From: Pseudoneurospora amorphoporcata
Lineage: Eukaryota; Ascomycota; Sordariomycetes; Sordariales; Sordariaceae
Length of the DNA stretch: 14,828 nucleotides
Assembly (NCBI GenBank): GCA_033297205.1
Contig: MU859460.1
Coordinates: 1 to 14,828 of the forward strand
Direction: 5' to 3'
Of this stretch, positions 1 to 8,520 are shown piece after piece; position 1 is the first letter of the stretch; every line of letters starts with the position of its first letter. Both the position numbers and the translations under genes were made by a program. The notes beneath the pieces are model-generated. The model did no database searches. It saw nothing but the letters and a program-made list of their open reading frames with translations, and was not told the DNA's origin.

Positions 1-93
1 ACATCAGCTACACGCTCACGGCCTCCCAGATTTGACTGCAGCTTTTCTGGGTGTGTTGTGTGTGTTGTGGTTGTTGTGTTCTGCTCTTCGTCA
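1..93. other. Sequence where copia-1 RT homology stops
   Basis: Read on the minus strand, the RT frame of copia-1 is clear down to a Tyr-Ile-Glu-Gln motif, then meets TGA at 91-93. The next 90 bases no longer resemble RT: copia-2 continues at this point with a Pro-Lys-Gly-Leu stretch and an LYGL motif that are absent here. The segment is rich in GTT/TGT on the plus strand (about 55-85). Its minus-strand start, TGACG, would suit the TG end of yet another inserted LTR, but the far end and any target duplication lie outside the window. It could equally be a deletion junction. Confidence 0.4.
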
Positions 94-561
94 TTGTTCA
101 ATGTAATACTTTTTTTCTGAAGGAATCAGGGCGTTCAAGAACGTAGTATTGAAGTCAAACTGGTGACAATCCAGATCCATAACCGCCATAATAGCCAGAA
201 ATATCTTAACGCTTGCAGCGTTGGCCATTGCAGCATAGACTTCCTGTGTGTCCCAAGAGCTTTATTCAAAGTTACCACACGCCACCCATTTAGTTCTAAC
301 TTCCTTCGTTCTCAATTTTAAGTTTTCTTTCTAATCAAAAACCCACTTTCCAGGCAAGACCGTCATATCTAGGGTAACTGGGACCAGGTCGTAGACTCCC
401 CTGTCCTCCAGAGCTTAAACTTGCTTCTTCATAGTAGGTTTCTAGTATTCTTCGAAGTTTGGTCGCTTTCTAGCTTGATTGTAGTTCTTGAGAACATTTG
501 GATAAGTTTTGAGGTTATGTATTACCTTCATCGCTGTTAAATACAGCAGTTCAATGCTTTG
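94..561 (-). pseudogene. pol: copia-1 reverse transcriptase, N-terminal half, decayed
   Basis: In minus frame this reads, with interruptions, through ALEDRGVYDLVP, LPGKWVFD, RTKWVACGN, QEVYAAMANAAS, FLAIMAVMDLDCHQFDFN and TTFLNALIPSEKKYYIEQ. These align residue by residue with copia-2 RT (ALEDLGVWELV, RARWVVCGN, IYAAVANSVS, QFDFDTAFLNVP). The family role is copying element RNA into DNA inside virus-like particles. In-frame stops are at 562-564, 442-444, 415-417, 331-333 and 262-264. The first catalytic Asp region is FDFN here against FDFD in copia-2, so an active-site neighbour has changed. The YVDD motif and everything after it are missing because homology ends at about 94. Confidence 0.85.
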
Positions 562-1595
562 TTAAATAACCCCTCTTTCTTGTAAGCCAAAGTAGAAAGA
601 GGGAACTACTGGATTACCATGTTCATCCTTCTGAATCGTACGGTTATTGTCAACTACCCTCATTTTGTTGGTCATATCTGCTGATGTTGGTGCCGCTCGT
701 CTCCGGGGTCTGCTAGAGGCTGTCGTTGTTAGGGCTTGGTCTGGTGTCTCCGCTAGAACCTCCGGTGCCGTTGTCGGGATCTCTAGTTCCAGGGATGTCT
801 GGTGTTGCTCCGTTGTCAGTCCCCTAGTTATAGGATCGGGCGTTGATTGTTGGCGTAGTTGGTTACGTGGAGGCGGAATGGATTCCTCTTCCTCAAGATC
901 GTGAGGATTAATAAAAGACGAGTTCTCAAACGACTCGAAGGATTGAAATGATAGGTCCCCTTCCCCTTCATCTCGCTCAACAGACTGCAGGATATCCGAT
1001 TCGTCTGTTGTTACTGGTCCCTGTAGTGTTGATTGCCATAGTTCCCATATTGTTTCTTTCGTCAGTGTAGGCGTATTCGAATCCTCTCCGGGTGACGTGT
1101 CCTCCAGTCCTACTACTGGGTTCGATAGTCCTACAGGTGAACTGGTCGAGCCTATAGAAGGGGTTGCCGGTCCTAGGGATGGGCTTGTCGGGCTTAGAGA
1201 TGGTATTATCAGGGTATTAGGGAGGGGAATCGTGTTCTGGGTGGCTGGTGCCGGCGTAGTACTTGGTGATGGCGTGGGTAGGGTAGTAATTGTGACGTTG
1301 GATTTAGTAATACCTAGGATTACTTTAAGTGTTGAGTCTCCTTCTGGTTGAGCCGTTTGTAACTCTTTTGGCTGGCTGTCAGTAATTGTTATCCACACCT
1401 TCTTCTTGCTTTGCAGCACCTCCTCTACCTGCTCAATGGATTGATCTGAGAAGACAACCGCGTGGTCAAGCTTTTCTTCTTTAGGGCTTTCTTATAGAGA
1501 TGTCTCCAGGAACCTCACCGCACTTGCCCTGATGAGTTGTTTCAGCTCTGGATCCTATATTAAGAAAATCCTCCCGTTGAGATCACCATATATCT
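562..1595 (-). pseudogene. pol: copia-1 integrase C-terminus and integrase-RT linker
   Basis: This is the segment between the integrase core and RT. The upper part (about 1419-1595) reads YGDLNGRIFLI, DPELKQLIRASAVRFLE and VVFSDQSIEQVEEV, matching copia-2 YGDMYGCIYKI, RASAVKFVE and VYFSDQTVAEIEEV. From 1419 down to 562 an uninterrupted stretch of about 285 codons is dominated by Ser, Thr and Pro, then acidic residues, then Arg-Pro-Arg-Arg-Arg near the end. In this family the region is a poorly conserved, flexible linker with basic nuclear-targeting signals; the Arg cluster could be such a signal (inference). TAG at 1555-1557 stands where copia-2 has Trp (IWNP), and TAA is at 1492-1494. A one-base frameshift near 1596 separates this frame from the integrase core above. 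Confidence 0.75.
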
Positions 1596-2027
1596 AACTA
1601 AGTGGCCTCGTTTCGAACGCCCCGTGATCTTGTCTCCCTATACCCGTCTCTCTTTCTTGATGTGGTAGTAGGCCGTATTGTAGTAGGTACGAAGATGTTT
1701 GATGTTTGGCTTGGGATTCGGAATGCCTGCAGCTCTGCTCAGAACTTCATGTGGGCTGACATACTCCTCATTCGATTTCGTGGGCAGCAAGTTCATAACC
1801 TTCACTACTGAGTCAACTACCAGTGGCCACAGCTCAATAGGGATATTGTGCTCGATAATTGTTGCCCTTGCCTTTTCTATTATTACTCTTCCAGCTCTTT
1901 CTGGCGCTCCATTCATCCACGGGGTATGGGTTGGTGTCTTTATGATTTCAACGCCCTCCTGTCGCCCCCAAGCTACGATAGAGTCGTTCTGGAAGTCCTT
2001 CGAACCAAATCTAAACTCTGTGCCCCT
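1596..2027 (-). pseudogene. pol: copia-1 integrase core, C-terminal half
   Basis: It resumes directly after the solo LTR with RGTEFRFGSKDFQN, WGRQEGVEIIK, THTPWMNGAPERAGR and IELWPLVVDSVVKVMNLLP, the Ty1/copia integrase core ending in the catalytic Glu of the NG..ER motif. The family joins element cDNA to host DNA using a D,D,E triad. The second Asp, expected just before RGTEF, reads Asn here (GLNRGTEF once the LTR is set aside), whereas copia-2 has Asp (SMDGGPEF). From that Asn to the Glu are 42 residues. TAG at 1638-1640 ends the run KKERRV, and a frameshift follows near 1596. The frame equals that of the N-terminal half above the solo LTR. Confidence 0.88.
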
Positions 2028-2289
2028 TGTGATAGCACGTAACGAGAGAGACAGAGCTGCAGCGTTGTTGACGTTCAACATAGAATTTACGACTAAAGAG
2101 TAAAACAAAAGGAAAGAGTTGTGCGCGCGGTTGGCAATGGAGTTTCATCCTCCAAGGCCGAACCCGTCGTGGACCCACTCTTCCTTATCTAATCTACAAC
2201 CAATCAGAATGCTCGCATCACCCGTGCGATGCATCCGTGCAATGCAGTCAAATGTCCCAGGGCATGACCCGTCGGATAGGGCCATGACA
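2028..2289 (-). repeat. Solo LTR A (262 bp) inside copia-1 integrase
   Basis: On the minus strand it begins TGTCATGGCCC and ends TGCTATCACA, so it has TG...CA termini with short inverted ends (TGT.A/T.ACA). It is flanked by a perfect 5-bp direct repeat, CCCCT on the plus strand, at 2023-2027 and 2290-2294. Its 262 bp plus one target copy is 267 bp, a multiple of three, and integrase resumes in the same frame on both sides. A short unit with LTR termini, a 5-bp target duplication and no internal genes is what remains after recombination between two LTRs. The TGTCA start resembles the other two solo LTRs and suggests Ty3/gypsy-type elements, but with no coding part that assignment is inference. 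Confidence 0.88.
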
Positions 2290-3227
2290 CCCCTATTAAG
2301 GCCCAAAACCTTCACTTTCAGACCAGTCTGGAGCTCCACATGCTTCTTCCATTCCTTGATAGCCACCAAGCCATCCCTCTTTTCCCTAATCATCTTGATC
2401 CAGTGAAAACCGCTAACCATGCAGATGAAGTGCACGACATGCCTGTATCCCATATAGCTAGCTATATTGTGACTCCATGTATCAATTCTGACGAATTCCA
2501 ACGGCCTTGTTGCCACAGGGTTAGATATCTTGTAAACAATATCCGTTGATTTACTTTGCAAGCAGGCGTCGCACTCGTTCCTTAAGGCTCTGGCATTAGC
2601 CAGTTTTATACCGGCATCCTTATAAGCCTTCAAGATTTGGTCTTTTCTTGCATGCATCAGTCGGCGATGCATTATATCGTAGTTTATCGTAGCTATCAAG
2701 GCCAAGCCAGGTGCTTGATTACGGTACTTCTGGTCGATCTCTTCTGGTGGTAAAACTGGTAGGACAGGCAGGTTATTCACCTAGTGGCATTGTACCTGTT
2801 GTCCCTAATAACCTCCTTTGTTAAATATAATCTTATTCGTTCCCATATCCCAAATCATATCGCTATCAATAAGACCTGTTGTCGTCAATAGATTCGCTGG
2901 CGTTGACGGGGAGTATATCGCATCCTTAATTTTGACTAAGATGTAGTATCCTGTTGTTGTGGGGAGCTTCAACTCAACCACCCCAATATGATAAGATCTT
3001 AATGACTGGCCGTTACCCACTTGATGGCTCACTGACCTTGGTAAAGGGTGCAGTTCTGTAAACCATTTAATATCGTTAAAAATATATAATGCACATCCAC
3101 TGTCGAATATTACCATATTTCTATAATAAAGTTGCCTCGGGAGCTTGTTGGACTTTAACGAGATTCAATTGAGAACTACTGCTAGGTATGTATCGAGAAG
3201 CAGTTGGTTCCGAATCCGTCAGGAGCT
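2290..3227 (-). pseudogene. pol: copia-1 protease, GAG-pre-integrase and integrase N-terminus
   Basis: Protease comes first: VIFDSGCALYIFND near 3116 carries the Asp-Ser-Gly active site of retrotransposon aspartic proteases, which cut the Gag-Pol polyprotein. Next is HRRLMHARKDQ with ECDACLQSK, an H-x4-H and C-x2-C zinc set of the GAG-pre-integrase region. After it the integrase core starts with PLEFVRIDTW (first catalytic Asp), then RHVVHFICMVSGFHW. Solo LTR A interrupts it at 2289. TAG codons lie at 2805-2807 and 2781-2783 between protease and zinc region. The stretch from the gag stop (3228) to the protease also holds stops. Frame is shared with gag, so gag and pol may once have been one frame or separated by a stop. 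Confidence 0.87.
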
Positions 3228-4244
3228 CTAGTGAAAATCCTTAAGGAAGTCGTCATCGAAGGACAGACCACCCAGGCCAAACAAAAGGTTGGAGTTGCTG
3301 GCAGTAGTGGCCAGATTGTGGATGTTGGTGTTGTTGCCAGTGACTGCAGCAGTTGTTCCTCTACCCACAGCCTTGTTCTTCTCCTCTATAGCCTTCTTCT
3401 TATTCCTCCATCCATCTGGGGCTTTCTCAGGATCGCACTACCAATAGTTAGGAGTGTCGGGAGTACGATGATGGCTATAGGAGAAATGCTTCCAACCCCT
3501 AACAATCTTTTTGGTACACTTGTCATAGGGAACTAGGTCCCAGCCATTGTTGCTTCTTCCTTCACCACTATTCTCAGTCTTTACGTTCTTGGTCTCGACC
3601 TTGGCGACGACTATGTTGCTATAAGTTTTCTCAGTGTTGGCCAAGGTTGACAGTAAGCTCAAGAATTTCTTAGTAGTGAGCAGGCCCTTGTTGAGGTTAG
3701 CAGCCTACAACTTAGCATCAACCGGGTAAGAGTGCTTAATAGCGTTGAAAAGGTTCGTCAATTCGACGTTGTCGTTAATGAAGTAACCGACATCCTTCAT
3801 GCGCTTGCGCAAGGCTTGGTAACGCATAAGGAAAGACTCGAGAGAGGTAAAAGAAGCTCGCTTGAGGGTTTGATATTCGTTAAGGACATCGCTCTTAGCT
3901 TCGTTGGTGACGCTGGAGATGCTGTTACGAATAAGGTCGAAGAGATACTTGGGATCGTCGTTGTCTTCGTCCCAGCCGTTGATTATTAGGATGGACTGGA
4001 TGTTGTCATTGTTGATGGTTGAATGGATGACTCCCATAACCTTGGCACGATCTATGTGCCATTTGGCCAGGGCTTTCTCGTCCTCAGTCTTCGTCGCGGC
4101 CTTGACCTCAGGCGTAGGGATAGTCGTGGTGATGTATGGCTTAAGGCCAAGTGAAGCCAGCTGGACCTTCAAGGCGCGGGCCTAAGTATTAAGGTTGGAT
4201 TCACCCTTGAGGGGAACCAACGTTGCCGTCGTGTTGTATTCCAT
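3228..4244 (-). pseudogene. gag: copia-1 gag
   Basis: The structural Gag would form the virus-like particle and bind element RNA. I start it at the ATG at 4244, because MEYNTTATLVPLKGESNL then aligns with the copia-2 start MSEPSSLVRLIGESNL. This gives 338 codons against 332 in copia-2. Shared blocks are INGWD...DPKYLFDL, the R/KSDVLNE region, LKRASF and YPVDAKL. In-frame TAG codons stand at 4182-4184 and 3705-3707, both where copia-2 has Trp, and at 3438-3440. The C-terminal part has YDKCTKKI, HFSYSH and CDPEKAPDGW, a degraded version of a Cys-rich motif better preserved in copia-2. The frame ends with TAG at 3228-3230 after FDDDFLKDF. Confidence 0.87.
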
Positions 4245-4404
4245 AATGGACGTGTCGTAGTTGTAGTCAAAGTCAGCAGGTAAGGTCACCAAATTGACAG
4301 ACTGGATCGTGTTTTTGTCAGTCGAAGTTGTAGTATGCAGGTAGGAGGTTATATAAACGCTGAGAATCTTCATTCCTCGTAGCGAGTTGTGGTTGTGTCG
4401 TAAG

Positions 4405-4500
4405 CCAAAGTCGACAAGATTTTGTCGGCGGGCGGGGTTTCGTTCGTGGGCCAAGGTCGACAAGATCTGTCAGCGGGCGGGGTTTGATTCTTAGATGCGC
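4405..4500. repeat. 46-bp tandem duplication in copia-1 leader
   Basis: Two copies, 46 bp apart, each contain TCGACAAGAT (4411 and 4457) followed by GCGGGCGGGGTTT. They lie between the primer-binding site and the gag start, in the 5' leader, where packaging signals are usually found. The copies differ at several bases. Role unknown. Confidence 0.8.
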
Positions 4501-4540
4501 GCGACGGCAGCGATGTGATACGACGATAGGATCGCGAGTA

Positions 4541-4557
4541 GAGGGCTCATAACCTCT
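4541..4557 (-). promoter_or_regulatory. copia-1 primer-binding site (internal initiator tRNA-Met)
   Basis: Plus strand GAGGGCTCATAACC at 4541-4554 contains the anticodon stem-loop sequence of initiator tRNA-Met (GGGCTCATAACC, anticodon CAT). On the element strand it is therefore complementary to that tRNA, three bases downstream of the 5' LTR end. Priming from the anticodon region rather than the tRNA 3' end is known for Drosophila copia and yeast Ty5, which use a cleaved half-tRNA. The same site occurs in copia-2. Confidence 0.8.
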
Positions 4558-4722
4558 TGGATGAGAGGGCAAAACGATGTGTAGATGTGTATATCTATGG
4601 AGAGAAGGCTAGAGCAGAAAAGGAAAAGAAGTGTAGAGGGCTAAAATACAGGAAGGGTATGAGGGCATGAACCCACACGACAAGACAAGGGAGGGGTGGG
4701 GACATAAACCCACCCGACAACA
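4558..4722 (-). repeat. copia-1 5' LTR (about 165 bp)
   Basis: On the element strand it starts TGTTGTCGGG and ends TCATCCA, three bases before the PBS. Its start (TGTTGT), size and internal landmarks such as TAGCCCTC and CTTCTCTC parallel the 157-bp copia-2 LTR. The upper boundary rests on the TG...CA rule and this comparison, since the partner LTR is not in the window. A target duplication cannot be tested; the five bases following on the plus strand are CTGTG. Confidence 0.7.
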
Positions 4723-5189
4723 CTGTGCCTTCTGAGGTGGGATTGGTTTTTTCTTCTTCCTTCGAGATGAACGATATTGAGGAGGCAGGAACGAAGGATG
4801 ATGAGGGACGAGGGACCAGGCACCCTTTCCACTTCGCCAGGCACCCCTCATCTTACCAGACTTATCGATAAAGGAAAAAGCCATCAAGGTTCTCACACTC
4901 CAATATCTTGTCCTCGTCCTATTTTGGCTATACGTTCCACCTCTTAGTCAATAGGATATTAATAAATTAGAAGATAATTCCCGGTCTAAGATGCAAAAAC
5001 GACGGCTAGCCAACTTATTAAGTAAAGGAAGATATAATGGGATTATTCTATTGAATAACGCATTTCGTCTATTTTAAATAGGCCTACGTCTCGTCTATAT
5101 GACCAAATGGAAGTATGTTTAGCCCTTTTGTCCTCCGGATAGTATGTTAAGAATAACGTGATAATCGGATGAAACTGAACAAAGAATGA
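4723..5189. other. Intergenic, AT-rich decayed sequence, no gene seen
   Basis: No supported gene on either strand. The best plus-strand frame (MNDIEEAGTKDDEGRG..., about 34 codons from 4767) is too short to argue for. The part from about 4940 to 5160 is AT-rich with many TA steps, as in RIP-affected fungal DNA. Minus-strand frames that run in from the neighbouring LTR are chance readings. Confidence 0.5.
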
Positions 5190-5737
5190 AATTTTCTTCT
5201 CCCCCTTCAAGCACCACCACATCTAGCTCCGGCTCCAGTGCCTCTGGTTCCAGCATTCTAGCGATTTCCCGTCCCGGGCAATACAGCCCTAATGCGTCGT
5301 ATTGCCAACGACGAGCGGCAGCAGGAGTTTTCCAAGGAAGGTGGCGCGCGGCCATTTTGAGGCCGAGTTAGCGGCGGCCTACAATAGCAAATAGTGGAAG
5401 CTAGGGAACCCGTCTACTGGAATGAGTTTCGAATTTCGGTCTGCCGAAGCGGCGGGATATAGCGAGAGGTTAAAGACCCCCGGGGCCCACAAGCCACAAC
5501 GACCCCTACGACATGAAGTTTAAGTCTCCAATGATGAATATTGTGGAATTTATATACGAGCTAGCGGTGCGGGTATCGGTTATTGCGGCCGTTGAGGCTA
5601 ACACCACTCAAACGGTGGACTACTTTGGGACAGAAACTGCACCCAATTGGCTCGCAACGAGCCTGTTGTCTCGCGCTTGTCTCGCCCTGGGTATCATTAC
5701 CAGTCTCCTCGAATTGTTCAACTTAGTGTTTGTTTAG
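5190..5737 (+). pseudogene. Decayed reading frame, unknown protein with hydrophobic end
   Basis: I do not recognise this. Protein-like text runs along the plus strand in three successive frames. At 5190-5360 it reads PLVPAF, a TAG at 5259, then RRIANDERQQEFSKEGG. At about 5356-5520 it reads FEAELAAAYN, then SAEAAGYSERLKTPGAHKP. At about 5480-5737 it reads HNDPYDMKFKSPMMNIVEF and on to a TAG at 5735. The last frame, taken from ATG 5513, gives 74 aa with hydrophobic stretches near residues 20-28 and 50-74, possibly membrane segments. Composition is less AT-rich than its flanks. The frame changes could be frameshifts in a dead host gene or unrecognised introns. It could also be coincidence; only the 5513-5737 frame is a plain ORF. 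Confidence 0.35.
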
Positions 5738-5933
5738 TGGAGGTCTTGGGTTCTCAAAGAGCAGCATAGCATGAGGAGGGGAGGTGGGGGTTATCATGTT
5801 GTGTGCTAAGTCATGTACCTAACGGCTTCAAGTATCTTTTGAATGCTGTGTTAAGAAATCTACTTGCTTTTCTTGGTCGCCTCATGTATACCTTTCAGTT
5901 TCCTAAATCTCTATTGGATTGTGTTAAGCGCCT

Positions 5934-6062
5934 ATGATTGTGCTGACTGATTGCTTTAAGTCCTTTCGGCAATTTGTCGACATTCTTCGGGCCGGAGAAT
6001 TGGCGGTAGAGTACAAGGTAATAGTCCCCGATGTTTATTCCGGCAGGGTCGACGTTGATTGA
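5934..6062 (+). CDS. Small ORF, 42 codons, unsupported
   Basis: An ATG-to-TGA frame of 42 codons beginning MIVLTDCFKSFRQFVDIL and ending in a short acidic tail. It follows the decayed frame by about 200 bp. Nothing identifies it, and a frame of this size is expected by chance. It is listed because it is the only readable frame in 5738-6250. That stretch otherwise shows no gene, RNA or repeat that I can name. Confidence 0.12.
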   Translation: MIVLTDCFKSFRQFVDILRAGELAVEYKVIVPDVYSGRVDVD

Positions 6063-6261
6063 TGATTAGATAACCTTTAGGGCCTGGCGGATATTAAACA
6101 GTGCTGCGCTATGCTTAGGTTAGGTAGGTAGTTTGTAAGAAGATGTCATTCTTAGACTTAGCAGATTGATGAATATGTCGACTGTCGGCTATGTGGAAAG
6201 AAGATATTGGAGGCAAGCAACTTGAGCTATGTACAGGAGCTGTAAGAAAAAAAAGTTGAAA

Positions 6262-6582
6262 TTAAGAGCAAGTTGTAATCACAAACGAGACCACGGCGAG
6301 AATTTGAGCTGGACTCATCACACCACCCCCTATCGCTCCATGCACTACCCTTCCCACTTCTTGCAGCTGATGGCAACTGACATTGTAAAATCTACTTTTC
6401 CTATGTAAAATTTCGGTTTTCAAATGCAGATTACTACGTATAACCGATTGCACAAATAAAAGAAACATCAAAAAGGAAAAAAAACATACAACACCTAGGA
6501 TTCGCTGGTCGTCACCGACCCAACTACTAGTCAGGCGATTAGTCTTCTTACGCGGAGGAGTGGCAAGGGCAGAAAAGTGCAC
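6262..6582 (-). CDS. Hypothetical 106-aa ORF with hydrophobic segments
   Basis: An ATG-to-stop minus-strand frame in a region otherwise without genes. It has a basic start (PPRKKTNR), a strongly hydrophobic stretch at about residues 29-49 (ILGVVCFFSFLMFLLFVQSVI), and a second short one at the C-terminus. The hydrophobic block is encoded by A/T-rich plus-strand sequence (AAAGGAAAAAAAAC), which produces Phe/Leu runs by composition alone, so the membrane-protein look may be an artefact. No homologue recognised. Confidence 0.15.
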   Translation of the reverse strand: MHFSALATPPRKKTNRLTSSWVGDDQRILGVVCFFSFLMFLLFVQSVIRSNLHLKTEILHRKSRFYNVSCHQLQEVGRVVHGAIGGGVMSPAQILAVVSFVITTCS

Positions 6583-6645
6583 ATTTGGTCACGTGTAAGA
6601 GGCAGAAAACAGAACCCCCAGCTCCCAAGTTGCTAACGGTCCCCT

Positions 6646-6660
6646 TCCGTTTAAAACGGA
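6646..6660. repeat. Short perfect palindrome TCCGTTTAAAACGGA
   Basis: Seven-base arms around one central A, in gene-less sequence. Pairing extends imperfectly outward (GGTCCCC against GGGAAC). It could be a small hairpin or the relic of an inverted-repeat element; no function is visible. Confidence 0.4.
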
Positions 6661-6800
6661 CTGGGAACGCTAACTAATAAGACCCACTTGTTCCTACACT
6701 TTGATTGGCGAGAAACTTTTCGGTAAATGTCAACCTTGGCAACGGGTTACTCGCACCCCCAGGCGTTCATTTCTACTGCGCTTAAAGAAAAGATTTATAA

Positions 6801-6998
6801 ACGGAAGACACATGGTTATGGGGAGACCCAACGTGGCCGACCAACATTGAACAACTCCACGACGAACTCGAGACCGTAGCGGGAGCGGAACGAATCCTCC
6901 GCTGGGCTTTGCGACTGGGACGACTGCAGGAGTACAAGCTGGCGGTGAAGATAGAACAAGCGAGGGAAGCAGAAGAGCTACTGGGGAGCTCAGATTGA
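6801..6998 (+). pseudogene. Orphan open frame of 65 codons, exon-like, no start codon
   Basis: After TAA at 6798-6800 a plus-strand frame stays open to TGA at 6996-6998. It reads TWLWGDPTWPTNIEQLHDEL, then ETVAGAERILRWALRLGRLQ, then EYKLAVKIEQAREAEELLGS. It has no ATG. The composition (helical, Glu/Arg/Leu/Ala-rich, GC-rich third positions) looks like real coding sequence with coiled-coil character, unlike the AT-rich DNA just upstream. It may be the last exon or 3' remnant of a host gene or a DNA-transposon protein; I do not recognise it. The minus-strand frame over the same bases is a shadow. It ends about 55 bp before the satellite begins. Confidence 0.35.
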
Positions 6999-7445
6999 TC
7001 TTTGATTCTGGTTAGCGAAAGTGCGGCCGGGGGACCGCGCAATCTAATTAAAGATCAGGATTCTAGCTTAGGATTGTTCTATCCTACCATCATTCTATTG
7101 TTTAGGGTCGTTCTAGTGTGTTTTATGGAGTAGTTTTCGCTTATGATCGTTTTAGCTTAAGATCGTTCTGGCTTAAGATCGTTTTGGGGCTTAAAATCGT
7201 TCTAATTTAGGATCTTTATATAGCTTAGGATCATAATCTTTCTAGCTCAGGATCATTCTGGCTCAGGATCGTTCTAGCTCAGGATCGTTCTAGCTCAGGA
7301 TCGTTCTAGCTTAGGATCGTTCTACCTAGGATCCTTCTACTTCAAGATCCTTCTACTTCAAGATCCTCCTGGCTTAGGATCGTTCTAGCTCAGGATTGTT
7401 CTGGCTCAAAAACGGCTTAAAATTGTTCTGGCTGAGGATCGTTCT

Positions 7446-7530
7446 AGGTTAACGGTCCTTTTAGAATTTGCGATGGCCCGTCGTGTCCTAGTGGCTTGGT
7501 TGACCCGTGCCACTCGCTTAAGTTCGTAAC
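7446..7530 (+). other. Non-repeat interruption with tRNA-promoter-like boxes
   Basis: About 85 bp inside the array do not match the 16-bp unit. TGTCCTAGTGG at 7484-7494 resembles a tRNA A box, and AGTTCGTAAC at 7521-7530 loosely resembles a B box (GGTTCGAATCC), with normal tRNA-like spacing. I cannot fold a cloverleaf by eye, so this may be a decayed tRNA-derived sequence or chance. Confidence 0.2.
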
Positions 7531-7596
7531 ATTCTGGCTCAAAATCCTTCTGGCTCAGGATCCTTCTAGTTCAAGATCCTTCTAGCTCAGGATAGT

Positions 7597-7601
7597 TCTA
7601 G
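7597..7601. repeat. copia-2 target-site duplication, left copy (TCTAG)
   Basis: TCTAG directly abuts the LTR start at 7602 and recurs at 14025-14029 after the other LTR. Because TCTAG is part of the repeat unit, its recurrence is less decisive than in unique DNA, but it is adjacent to both LTR ends and keeps the array in phase. Confidence 0.8.
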
Positions 7602-7758
7602 TGTGAACAGGCTAGAATGACTGTGTGTATTGCTATTGAGAGAGAAAGAGAGAAGCGGCTAGTCTGGAGGGCTGAAAAGTAGGGCACGAGAGGGAGAGGC
7701 CGCCAGGGCCGTGCACGAATGGCACTAGCACAGAGGCCACGTGACCACCCTCACAACA
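7602..7758 (-). repeat. copia-2 3' LTR (157 bp)
   Basis: Direct repeat of 13868-14024, identical except A at 7727 where the other has G at 13993. On the element strand it runs TGTTGTGAGG...CTGTTCACA, with TG...CA ends. Short LTRs are usual for copia elements. The single difference is a CpA-to-TpA change on the element strand. The last pol codons and the pol stop (7751-7753) lie inside it. Confidence 0.95.
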
Positions 7759-7767
7759 CACCCCCAC
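7759..7767 (-). promoter_or_regulatory. copia-2 polypurine tract
   Basis: On the element strand GTGGGGGTG lies directly before the 3' LTR, the position where plus-strand DNA synthesis is primed. It overlaps the last pol codons. Confidence 0.6.
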
Positions 7768-7901
7768 AAACTGAAAGACCGCTCTCAAAGAGACCATCTA
7801 CTACCATCTCATCGCCAGGTATATAGACCACCTTAATAGCTTTCTTATCGGATTGTTCGATGAGCCATTTGTAACGCACATCAATGTGACGATTACGTGC
7901 T

Positions 7902-8134
7902 TATCACGGGCAAAGGGGAGGAAGGTTGGGTGTAGATGTTGGATATGCGTAATTGCACGAAGGAGAAAGGGAGAAGTGCAAGATGTGCGCTTAGGAGACT
8001 GGCCTTTATGGGACTCGAGCTATGAACTTTAGTGGGTCTATGGCGGGAGGCCATCGGCCAATCAGAACAGACAGCGATGGTTGTCTTAGAAGCAACCATC
8101 GCTGGCACATGCGACACAGGCTAATCCTGTGACA
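7902..8134 (-). repeat. Solo LTR C (233 bp) inside copia-2 RNase H
   Basis: On the element strand it begins TGTCACAGGATTAGCC and ends GCCCGTGATA. The usual final CA reads TA. The flanks are AGTAC before and AGCAC after (plus strand GTACT at 8135-8139 and GTGCT at 7897-7901), a 5-bp target duplication with one C/T difference. Removal of 233 + 5 bp shifts the register by one, exactly matching the change of frame between LNPNALV and RNRHIDVRYK, so the boundaries are right. It contains a CTGATTGG (CCAAT-like) block, also present in solo LTR A. Family probably Ty3/gypsy-like by its ends (inference). Confidence 0.85.
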
Positions 8135-8520
8135 GTACTAAAGCATTCGGATTCAACACCCGTTCTCTGGCATTGGCGCTGTCCGTGAAGAGGATGATAT
8201 TTGTGTCAATCTCCTCGTTGATAGGGTTCTAGGGAAATCCTAGATCTTTCAATATCCCTCCAACCCATTCCAAAGACCTTACTGCTAGCACAAGGTTCGT
8301 AAATTCCGCTTCTGTTGTACTGGTTGTCACGAACTCCTGTCTCTTAAATTTCCATAAGACTGGGCCGCACGTTAGGAACACGACGTGCCTAGCGGTACTG
8401 CGCCTTGAAGGGATGTTGTTGGCGAAGGAGGCGTCCGCGAAGCATCTGAACTGCAGGTCGAGATATCCATCTTCAAAAGGTTTAAAATGACCGCCCAGCA
8501 TAATACCCTGTTTAAGAAAC

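Larger units (their letters stand above)
94..4722 (-). mobile_element. Ty1/copia LTR retrotransposon copia-1, 3' end missing
   Basis: The minus strand carries, in order, a 5' LTR, an initiator-tRNA-Met type PBS, a leader, gag, aspartic protease, GAG-pre-integrase region, integrase, Ser/Thr/Pro-rich linker and the start of RT. Integrase before RT is the order that defines Ty1/copia. The element resembles copia-2 in this window in domain order, PBS and LTR termini, and in protein segments such as NGWD...DPKYLFDL in gag, but is clearly a different family. It is dead: in-frame TAG/TAA codons, one frameshift near 1596 and an inserted solo LTR at 2028-2289. The 3' RT, RNase H and 3' LTR are not visible. 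Confidence 0.9.
7053..7601. repeat. 16-bp minisatellite array, left half
   Basis: Tandem units of about 16 bp, typically CTCAGGATCGTTCTAG or CTTAGGATCGTTCTAG. They are cleanest at 7250-7330 and degenerate toward 7053. Variant units (CCTAGGATCCTTCTA, CTTCAAGATCCTTCTA) occur in a fixed order also seen in the right half. An unrelated segment interrupts it at 7446-7530. The array is cut at 7601 by insertion of copia-2. Joining this half to the right half across the element, with one TCTAG copy removed, restores the 16-bp phase. Confidence 0.92.
7751..8515 (-). pseudogene. pol: copia-2 RNase H, split by solo LTR C
   Basis: It resumes after solo LTR B with LKQGIMLGG, then CFADASFANN (first catalytic Asp), SRRSTARHVVFLTCGP, WKFKRQEFV, TTSTTEAEF (catalytic Glu) and SLEWVGGILKDLGFP. 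TAG follows at 8229-8231, then EEIDTNIILFTDSANA (third Asp) and LNPNALV. Solo LTR C then interrupts, after which the frame continues RNRHIDVRYKWLIEQSDKKA, IKVVYIPGDEMVVDGLFESG and stops with TGA at 7751-7753, six bases inside the LTR. The RNase H degrades the RNA strand during cDNA synthesis. All expected catalytic residues can be read, so the defects are the stop and the two insertions. The frame matches RT exactly once both LTRs and one target copy each are removed. Confidence 0.9.
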